A stretch of 64,000 nucleotides of DNA from Hyphomicrobiales bacterium (GTDB lineage: Bacteria; Pseudomonadota; Alphaproteobacteria; Rhizobiales; Rhizobiaceae), in assembly GCA_900471815.1 (NCBI GenBank), contig UICE01000011.1:1-64000 (forward strand), written 5' to 3'. A model generated the notes under the pieces. That model searched no databases, had not been told where the DNA came from, and worked only from the letters and a program-made list of their open reading frames with translations. Positions 58,476 through 64,000 of this stretch are shown here, piece after piece; positions within the stretch are counted from its first letter, which is position 1, and each line of letters opens with the position of its first letter. The position numbers and the translations under genes are program-made.

Positions 58476-59246
58476 ATGTCCAATTTGCAGATCGAACAGT
58501 TTAACGCCCGAAGCGATAATTTCGGCGTTCTCATCCATGACCCGGAAACAAATCTCACTGCGTCTATCGATGCGCCGGAAGAGCAACCAATTCTCGATGC
58601 GCTCAAGCGCCGCGGCTGGAAACTAACGCATATTCTGACCACTCATCATCACAATGATCATATCGAAGCAAATCTCGCTTTGAAGAAGCGCTTTGGCGTT
58701 GAGATCATCGGTCCGGAAGCTGAGAAATCGCAAATTCCCGGTATTGATCGCACATTGAGCCACGGTGACCATTTTCAGTTCGGCAGTTTTGATATTGAGG
58801 TGATTTCCACTCCCGGTCATACAAACGGGGAAATCTCGTTCTTTATCCCTGCCGCGAAGGTTCTCTTTGCCGGCGATACATTATTTTCCCTTGGTTGCGG
58901 GCGGTTGCTTGAAGGCACGCCGGCGACCATGTTCGAATCGTTGCAAAAGCTCGTCGCTTTGCCCGGCGATACGCAGGTCTATTGCGGACATGAATATAGC
59001 GAAAGCAATGCGCGTTTTGCCTTGTCAATCGACCCTGATAATTCGGCGTTAAAAGAGCGAGCCAGGGAAATTACGGCGCTTCGCGCAGCAGGTCAGCCTA
59101 CATTGCCAACCACCATATTGCGCGAAATGGCCACCAATCCGTTCCTGCGCTGGCATGATCCCGTCATTCGCAAGAACCTCAAAATGGAAAATGCCAGCGA
59201 TGAGGCAGTCTTTACTGAAATACGCAAACGGAAGGATCATTTCTGA
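58476..59246 (+). CDS. gloB: Hydroxyacylglutathione hydrolase (glyoxalase II)
   Basis: 256 residues from ATG 58476 (MSNLQIEQFNARSDNFG); the longer frame to 58359 is not family-like. The metallo-beta-lactamase motif THHHNDHIEAN and later ligands (STPGHTNGEI, FAGDTLFSLGCGR, YCGHEYS) bind the two metals. It hydrolyses S-lactoylglutathione to lactate. The ATG of the cupin gene shares a base with its stop. Confidence 0.95.
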   Translation: MSNLQIEQFNARSDNFGVLIHDPETNLTASIDAPEEQPILDALKRRGWKLTHILTTHHHNDHIEANLALKKRFGVEIIGPEAEKSQIPGIDRTLSHGDHFQFGSFDIEVISTPGHTNGEISFFIPAAKVLFAGDTLFSLGCGRLLEGTPATMFESLQKLVALPGDTQVYCGHEYSESNARFALSIDPDNSALKERAREITALRAAGQPTLPTTILREMATNPFLRWHDPVIRKNLKMENASDEAVFTEIRKRKDHF

Positions 59247-59680
59247 TGGATCTTACCGCACAACAGATCAAAGACATTCTCGGGCTTGAACCTCATCCGG
59301 AAGGGGGCGCCTATATCGAAACATTCCGCGATAACAAGGCGGAACCGCAGGTCTGTAAACGCGGATATTCCACCGCGATCTATTTCCTCCTTTCCAAGGG
59401 GGAAATATCCAGATGGCACCGCGTCAAGGACGCATCGGAGGTCTGGCACTATTATGGCGGCGCGGCGCTGGAACTTTCCATAACCTCTGGCAAAGAACCC
59501 GTGACCACCCAAATACTCGGAATGGACCTTGCCAATGGGCAACGCCCACAGGCGGTTGTTCCCGCAGGGCACTGGCAGATGGCGAAAAGCCTTGGCGACT
59601 GGACGCTGGTTGGCTGTACAGTCGCTCCGGGCTTCAACTTTGCTCAATTCGAATTGGCTGAACCCGGCTGGGAGCCTTGA
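59246..59680 (+). CDS. Cupin domain protein (DUF985)
   Basis: 144 residues. The PHPEGGAYIETFR and GEISRWHRVKDASEVWHYY parts agree with the DUF985 cupin family. The His/Glu residues of cupin motif 1 are partly kept. The function is unknown. It is coupled to gloB (TGATG) and its last 37 bases overlap the convergent transporter gene. Confidence 0.9.
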   Translation: MDLTAQQIKDILGLEPHPEGGAYIETFRDNKAEPQVCKRGYSTAIYFLLSKGEISRWHRVKDASEVWHYYGGAALELSITSGKEPVTTQILGMDLANGQRPQAVVPAGHWQMAKSLGDWTLVGCTVAPGFNFAQFELAEPGWEP

Positions 59681-60537
59681 TTTTTCTTGAGCAGCATATC
59701 CTTGGCAGCAAGCACCGCGCCTGAAGTGATCAAGGCACATGCAAGCAATACCCGTGTCGTTGGCTCGGTCACACCAGCAATGATCAATACAAGCGTCGAT
59801 AGCAGAGGCGCGGCATAGCTGGATGCGCCCAGCACCTGAATATTGCCGCGCTTGACACCGTAATCCCATACGTAGAACGCAGCGCCGACCGGAAAAAACC
59901 CGAGTCCTAAAACTGCCAACCACTGAACAAGCCCTTCCGGCCATATGGTCTGCTCAAGAAACAGATGAGAGATCAGTGAGAGGATCGACGTTGCGATGCA
60001 AAAACCCGTTACCGCATCGGTCGGCACCTCGGCAAAACGTCGTGAGAGCAGCGAATAAGCCGCCCATGTGAGCGCGCAAAGACCCGCCATCGCATAGCCG
60101 AAACTATATTGCGGATCGAAACCGAGCCCGCCGCCTTTTGTGATGATCAGGACAGTGCCGGACAGGCCAAGCAGCGTCCCGACAATGTGAAACCAGCGCA
60201 GACGTTCCCCCGGCATCAGCGCCGAACCAACCACGATGAACAGAGGCCACAGATAGGCGATGAGGCTTGCATCGATCGCCGGTGCATTACGCAGCGCGGT
60301 AAAATAAAGAAAATGATAGCCAAAGAGCCCGACAACCCCGAGCATCCAGACTTTCAATGGCTGACGCAAATGTTTGGCCGCGCCCGGACGCCACAACCAT
60401 GAGACCAGTCCAAGGCAAGCACCGATGGCAAATGTCATTGCGGTCAGCTGGAATGGTGGCACCTTGCCTGACACATCCGTGAACAGTGCGAGCATCGCCC
60501 ACATGATAACTGCGAGAAATCCGACAAATGTAGCCAC
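59644..60537 (-). CDS. EamA/DMT-family transporter, aromatic-efflux (YddG) type
   Basis: 297 residues with ten predicted spans in two EamA repeats. The pattern LGASSYAAPLLSTLVLIIAGVTEPT is seen in YddG-like aromatic amino acid exporters; the substrate is not certain. It overlaps the cupin gene by 37 bases in convergent orientation, an unusually long overlap for a transporter tail. It is preceded by the DUF3108 gene, 34 bases upstream. Confidence 0.87.
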   Translation of the reverse strand: MATFVGFLAVIMWAMLALFTDVSGKVPPFQLTAMTFAIGACLGLVSWLWRPGAAKHLRQPLKVWMLGVVGLFGYHFLYFTALRNAPAIDASLIAYLWPLFIVVGSALMPGERLRWFHIVGTLLGLSGTVLIITKGGGLGFDPQYSFGYAMAGLCALTWAAYSLLSRRFAEVPTDAVTGFCIATSILSLISHLFLEQTIWPEGLVQWLAVLGLGFFPVGAAFYVWDYGVKRGNIQVLGASSYAAPLLSTLVLIIAGVTEPTTRVLLACALITSGAVLAAKDMLLKKNQGSQPGSANSN

Positions 60538-60571
60538 GCCGCCCCCAAATCAACAGGCGGCGCTCAGCCGC

Positions 60572-61393
60572 TTACTGCGTCTTTTCGAAACGGGTCGCGT
60601 AAACTGTCACCGTGCCGATTTGCGTGCCGATTTTCGCCTGCACCGGCGAATAGATACCGGACTTGCCTAATGATGCAAAGGTCATACTGATCTTGCTGGA
60701 GTTTTTCAGATATTCAATGGCTTTCCGGCCCGATTGATAGCCGGAAATCGGGATAAATTTGGCAGTACAGGTAATAGCATCACCCTTGAAACCGTTGGTT
60801 GCGAAAGGCTTGGATCCGCCCTCCGGCGAAAGCTTGAGATCAATGCGGGTCTGACCGTCATACATTTGCAATGTCCTTGAACAGACCTGATCGAGATTGT
60901 CTGCCGCGACCAAGACGCCAGAAATGGGATCGGCAACAGATTTCAGATCATCGGGTTTCAATTCGACCCAGTTTTCTTTCTTCTTGATTGGGGGCACATT
61001 GACCGTCTCCGTCACATTGCCGTCTGTGAACGCAATTGATGTCGTCTTGTTGCGCTTGCCGTGCTTGTATTTCACCGCATAGGAGCTTGGAACCGGCCCG
61101 GCCTTGCCATATTGCCCCTTGGCATCAAGCGTGCCGCTCGTATCGTCAAAGAGGCTGCCCAGCCCGGAACTCATCAATTCGCCGCTGACCTCATAGGCAT
61201 GGCTGTCGGAGACATTCGTTGAAAAATTGGCTTTCGCAATGGTTAGCCCGTAGAGCGAAACCCTGTATTCGGACTTATAGGCCTGCGCAGCATTGGCGGC
61301 ACCGGCCATCATGATCGCGCATGCGGCTAGACTGACCGCCACCAGTGCTCGCTTGGAGGAACACCCTCCGGCTTTCATTTGTCGTATTCCCAT
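60572..61393 (-). CDS. DUF3108 domain-containing secreted protein
   Basis: 273 residues; a second ATG at 61378 is also possible (MKAGGCSSKRALVAV). A signal peptide ends near GAANA|AQAYKSEY. The rest fits DUF3108 (SLYGLTIAKANFSTNV, GSLFDDTSGTLDAKGQY, KKKENWVELKP). The function is unknown, probably in the envelope or periplasm. It is divergent from rpmB (257 bases between). Confidence 0.88.
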   Translation of the reverse strand: MGIRQMKAGGCSSKRALVAVSLAACAIMMAGAANAAQAYKSEYRVSLYGLTIAKANFSTNVSDSHAYEVSGELMSSGLGSLFDDTSGTLDAKGQYGKAGPVPSSYAVKYKHGKRNKTTSIAFTDGNVTETVNVPPIKKKENWVELKPDDLKSVADPISGVLVAADNLDQVCSRTLQMYDGQTRIDLKLSPEGGSKPFATNGFKGDAITCTAKFIPISGYQSGRKAIEYLKNSSKISMTFASLGKSGIYSPVQAKIGTQIGTVTVYATRFEKTQ

Positions 61394-61508
61394 CTAACAC
61401 CCGTCCTTGATGGTAACTGCTCGTTTATAAAGCAGGCAAAGTTGTGTTAAACACCCCATGATCCTGACGAAATGCACAGTGCATGGAGCAAACAGCGTAG
61501 ATATACAC

Positions 61509-61537
61509 TTGACGCGTAGGGCTCATATCACTATAGA
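61509..61537 (+). promoter_or_regulatory. Sigma-70 type promoter of rpmB
   Basis: A -35 box TTGACG (61509-61514) and a -10 box TATAGA (61532-61537) are 17 bases apart, close to the consensus. Transcription would start near 61544, leaving a leader of about 105 bases before the rpmB ATG at 61651. No other gene begins in between. Confidence 0.75.
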
Positions 61538-61650
61538 AACGCAACTTCCCAATAGGCCGCCTTTCCGAAAGCTGAGCCGCTGCGTGGCAACATGCGATGG
61601 CACCAGACAGAATTTGGATCGGCGGGAATGAAATTTAAAGGTGAGACCCA

Positions 61651-61953
61651 ATGTCCCGCACATGTGAATTGACCGCAAAGTCGGTCCAGTACGGCAACAA
61701 TGTGAGCCACGCGAACAATCGTACGCGCCGCCGCTTTTTGCCAAATCTTTGCCAGGTAACGCTGATCTCCGAAGCTTTGGGTCAGAGCTATCGTCTGCGC
61801 GTTACAGCCCATGCGCTTCGCAGCGTTGAGCATCGCGGTGGTCTGGATGCGTTCTTGGTCAAGGCTGACGAGAAGGAGCTGTCACAGCGCGCTCGTCTTC
61901 TCAAGCGCCAGATTGCCAAGAAGCTTCTTGAAGCTCCGGTTGCTGCTGCTTAA
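61651..61953 (+). CDS. rpmB: 50S ribosomal protein L28
   Basis: 100 residues, the alphaproteobacterial L28 form ([36 protein letters not shown]). The tail is longer than the E. coli L28. An AAAGGTGAG Shine-Dalgarno precedes the ATG. It is a single gene with its own promoter and terminator. Confidence 0.97.
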   Translation: MSRTCELTAKSVQYGNNVSHANNRTRRRFLPNLCQVTLISEALGQSYRLRVTAHALRSVEHRGGLDAFLVKADEKELSQRARLLKRQIAKKLLEAPVAAA

Positions 61954-61982
61954 TCAGCGCTTCTTCATTGCTTGATCATCGG

Positions 61983-62007
61983 GGCCAGCATATGCTGGCC
62001 TTATTGT
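61983..62007 (+). terminator. Rho-independent terminator of rpmB
   Basis: A perfect 18-base palindrome (GGCCAGCAT/ATGCTGGCC, 61983-62000) is followed by TTATTGTT. It lies 30 bases after the rpmB stop and only 10 bases before the riboswitch-like element that leads the next gene. Confidence 0.8.
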
Positions 62008-62009
62008 TG

Positions 62010-62038
62010 CTGGTTCCATTACCCAGGATAAAAAAATG
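62010..62038 (+). promoter_or_regulatory. preQ1-I-like riboswitch overlapping the start codon of the queuosine-precursor transporter
   Basis: A short stem CTGG (62010-62013) / CCAG (62023-62026) holds the loop TTCCATTAC and is followed by GATAAAAAAATG. The stem-loop ending in a C just before the 3' strand and an A-rich tail match the preQ1-I layout. The loop CAT (62017-62019) can pair with the ATG (62036-62038) as the pseudoknot. The Shine-Dalgarno AGGA (62025-62028) overlaps the 3' strand of the stem. Ligand binding would thus hide both. The downstream gene is a queuosine-precursor transporter, as expected of the class. Confidence 0.6.
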
Positions 62039-62686
62039 CCGCTCAGCCGCGCTTATTCCCTGTCTGATTTTGTTTTGCCCGTTCTGGCCATGTGCGCAGT
62101 CGTGGCTGCGTCCAATATTCTGGTGCAATATCCATTCCATCATTTTGGTTTGGGCGAAATTCTCACCTATGGCGCGTTCACCTATCCGATAGCTTTTCTG
62201 GTCAATGATCTTTCGAATCGCAGGTTTGGTCCTGTCTTTGCCCGGCGCGTTGTCTATGCAGGTTTTGCCATTGCCGTTGTTTTGTCGATCTGGCTTGCGA
62301 CACCCCGTATCGCCATCGCATCCGGCACGGCGTTCCTCACGGCCCAGCTTCTCGATATAACTGTCTTCAACAAGCTGCGTCAGCTGACATGGTGGAAAGC
62401 CCCCTTCGCTTCCGCAATCTTCGGATCATTGCTCGACACCTTGCTGTTCTTTTCTATCGCTTTTGCCGCACGCTTTGCCTGGATTGACGCCATAACGGGC
62501 CAGCCCGATTCGTCACTGGCAATGCCAGTGCCGTTCCTTGGCACAGAAGTGCCGCTATGGGCATCGCTGGGCTTCGGTGACCTCTTGGTCAAGATCGTCA
62601 TGGCTGTGGTCATGCTTGTGCCCTATGGCGCGATCCTCGCCATTTTCGCCCCTGCCATCTACTCGGCTAGCCGAAATTCCAGATAA
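62036..62686 (+). CDS. Queuosine precursor transporter (YhhQ/VUT family)
   Basis: 216 residues. The YGAFTYPIAFLVNDLSNRRFGP stretch is the COG1738 signature, with six predicted spans. YhhQ imports preQ0/preQ1 or queuine for tRNA modification. The gluQ gene at 28.8 kb acts on the same modification. A preQ1-I-like element leads the gene. Its 28 last bases overlap the convergent phytase-like gene. Confidence 0.92.
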   Translation: MPLSRAYSLSDFVLPVLAMCAVVAASNILVQYPFHHFGLGEILTYGAFTYPIAFLVNDLSNRRFGPVFARRVVYAGFAIAVVLSIWLATPRIAIASGTAFLTAQLLDITVFNKLRQLTWWKAPFASAIFGSLLDTLLFFSIAFAARFAWIDAITGQPDSSLAMPVPFLGTEVPLWASLGFGDLLVKIVMAVVMLVPYGAILAIFAPAIYSASRNSR

Positions 62687-63672
62687 AGATTTCTTTGCAC
62701 AACTGAGAAATTATCGTCCGATATCATCGAGACGCGGGTAGAGCCATCAGCGGCCTGCCAGACATCCAGCCCCTCCATATTGTCGATTTGGTAGCTTAGA
62801 TCGGCATTGAAAATTATCCGTCCATCAACGGTCGCATCCGGCTTGATCATATCGCCCGGAATTAGCCGAAGGCGTACGCTTATGCCGGTTATGAAGCTGT
62901 ATTTGCGCTCAAGCAGCAAAAGGTCGCCACCCGGCAGAAAGTCGCCATCACTTATATCAAAGCCATCCCTGCGCTGGACATAGAATATTCCTTTTCGCGG
63001 CCCTTCAAGCACAGCAGCAAAGGCATTGCCCGCCTTGTTCAGGCTCATCTCAGTCACGGCGACGCGTGCGCCGCGCAACGGACTGTCGGGAGGCGAATTG
63101 GCAATGGTCTCAATGCCGCGATTGGTTCTTAGCTCTTCTTTTGGAATGGGCAGCGGCAGAATCTTCGGCCGCGAGGCGAATTTTTCCAGATCAAGTTCAT
63201 ATTCGGCGATCCGATGATTGCGTTCAAAAGAAACCGTGACCTTCTGGCCGGAGATATTCATGCCTTCTGCATCAGAATCCCGTTTGCCGTCGAGAGGCAG
63301 ACCGTTTTCATCCAGGATTGGCGCCAGCAGATAATCGTCGATCATTGTCGGCCTGCCCTCGGCATCGCGCAAAATCTTGCCCGCATACCAGGAGCCGGTA
63401 TCGGTAACACCAAGAAAGCGATGTCCGGCATCAAGGAAATGAAATGCGGACATGCTGCCAAAGCGGGCATTTGTCGATGACATATCCAAACCACCGATAA
63501 ATTCGAGCGGTCCGAAGCGGGTTTCAGCCGAACCCAGTTGGAAATTGGAGATGATACGGGATTTGATTTGTAGAGGCGAAACGCCCTCTTGCGCCAAGGC
63601 CGTGTTGGTAGCCGCCGCAGCAAAGATCATGATCAACCAGACGCGCCAGCAACGTAGCGCAGCTGATTTCAT
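62659..63672 (-). CDS. Phytase-like esterase-domain secreted protein
   Basis: 337 residues from ATG 63672, which lies one base after the stop of cobT (63674); a longer frame to 63720 would overlap cobT. A signal peptide (MKSAALRCWRVWLIMIFAAAATNTALAQ) starts it. The GSMSAFHFLDAGHRFLGVTDTGSWY and GDFLPGGDLLLLERKYS parts fit the esterase-like activity of phytase family. The substrate is not known. It is probably co-transcribed with cobT. Confidence 0.85.
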   Translation of the reverse strand: MKSAALRCWRVWLIMIFAAAATNTALAQEGVSPLQIKSRIISNFQLGSAETRFGPLEFIGGLDMSSTNARFGSMSAFHFLDAGHRFLGVTDTGSWYAGKILRDAEGRPTMIDDYLLAPILDENGLPLDGKRDSDAEGMNISGQKVTVSFERNHRIAEYELDLEKFASRPKILPLPIPKEELRTNRGIETIANSPPDSPLRGARVAVTEMSLNKAGNAFAAVLEGPRKGIFYVQRRDGFDISDGDFLPGGDLLLLERKYSFITGISVRLRLIPGDMIKPDATVDGRIIFNADLSYQIDNMEGLDVWQAADGSTRVSMISDDNFSVVQRNLYLEFRLAE

Positions 63673-63673
63673 C

Positions 63674-64000
63674 TTATCGGCGTCCAGCTTTTTTGGCTGC
63701 CGCGCGTCCTTGCTCTTCAAACAGGGAAGCGAGTTGTTCGGTCATCGCACCCGCCAGCTCTTCTGCATCGACAATCGTCACTGCACGGCGGTAATAGCGC
63801 GTCACATCATGACCAATACCGATGGCAATAAGCTCGACTGGCGATTTGGTTTCAATCTCTTCAATCACCGCACGCAAATGCCGCTCAAGATAATTGCCCG
63901 GATTGACCGATAAGGTGCTGTCATCAACGGGAGCACCATCGGAAATCATCATCAGAATACGGCGCTGTTCAGGACGCGCCAGCAGACGTTGATGCGCCCA
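63674..64000 (-). CDS. cobT: Cobaltochelatase subunit CobT, C-terminal part (runs off the right edge)
   Basis: The minus strand from the window edge reads in frame [27 protein letters not shown] and ends at 63674; only the C-terminal ~108 residues are inside the window. The [17 protein letters not shown] stretch is part of the von Willebrand-like MIDAS domain of CobT. With CobN and CobS it inserts cobalt in aerobic cobalamin synthesis. Confidence 0.93.
   Translation of the reverse strand, partial: WAHQRLLARPEQRRILMMISDGAPVDDSTLSVNPGNYLERHLRAVIEEIETKSPVELIAIGIGHDVTRYYRRAVTIVDAEELAGAMTEQLASLFEEQGRAAAKKAGRR

Noticed and set aside
1-64000. CRISPR array, integrase or transposase gene, rRNA operon, replication origin
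   Set aside because: None was found: there are no regularly spaced direct repeats and no protein in the window looks like a recombinase or transposase.

Overview
The window looks like a chromosomal segment of an alphaproteobacterium of the family Brucellaceae (Brucella/Ochrobactrum group or a close relative). The basis is the style of the proteins (SecA, L28, PrmC-PrfA-PtsP-LysC order, LptM-LysA-TIGR02302, FtsE-FtsX, DUF4167, DUF1178, DUF2125, MetX-MetW) and the moderate GC content. No database search was possible, so the genus is an inference. Nearly all of the window is densely packed core genome.

Layout. 1-7 kb: a minus-strand block for translation termination and nitrogen-PTS/amino-acid metabolism (DUF4167, prmC, prfA, ptsP, lysC), divergent from ubiG. 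7.8-16 kb: mostly minus-strand housekeeping genes (EamA transporter, DUF1178, nitrilase-like amidase, grxC, comF, mutT, GNAT, argJ, parvulin). 16-22.6 kb: secA, then a flippase, an acetyltransferase-like protein and a sulfotransferase, which look like a small surface-glycan locus. 22.8-25.9 kb: pepT, a two-gene AT-richer insert (DUF3010 protein plus a eukaryotic-type Ser/Thr kinase, translationally coupled) and a class II tRNA-Leu(CAA). 26-34.9 kb: membrane, redox, DNA-repair and tRNA-modification genes, ending with two tandem rhomboid proteases. 35-41 kb: etfB-etfA-hbd, exoD, a YaiI protein and a DEAD-box helicase. 41-51 kb: tlpA/argH, lptM-lysA-TIGR02302, hpt, ftsE-ftsX, ydcF, plsC. 51.8-60.5 kb: chaC-like, DUF2125, tyrC-hisC divergent from metX-metW, a methyltransferase, gloB-cupin, an EamA transporter. 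60.5-64 kb: DUF3108, rpmB, a queuosine-precursor transporter, a phytase-like esterase, and the 3' end of cobT running off the right edge.

The most notable signals are not in the ordinary genes. (1) A compact preQ1-I-like riboswitch overlaps the start codon of the queuosine-precursor transporter (62010-62038); the loop triplet CAT can pair with the ATG itself, and the Shine-Dalgarno lies inside the P1 stem. (2) The DUF3010-kinase pair sits on the 3' side of a tRNA-Leu gene and could be a small accessory, perhaps defence, module. (3) Several repeat elements occur: two related hairpin elements in opposite orientation with compensatory arm changes (52402-52570), a 275-bp element with ~35-bp imperfect terminal inverted repeats (43331-43605), and a dispersed repeat of the 'cttcgacaagctcag' type in four copies, two of which form a perfect 31-bp inverted repeat.

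No CRISPR array, integrase, transposase gene, rRNA or replication origin was seen.
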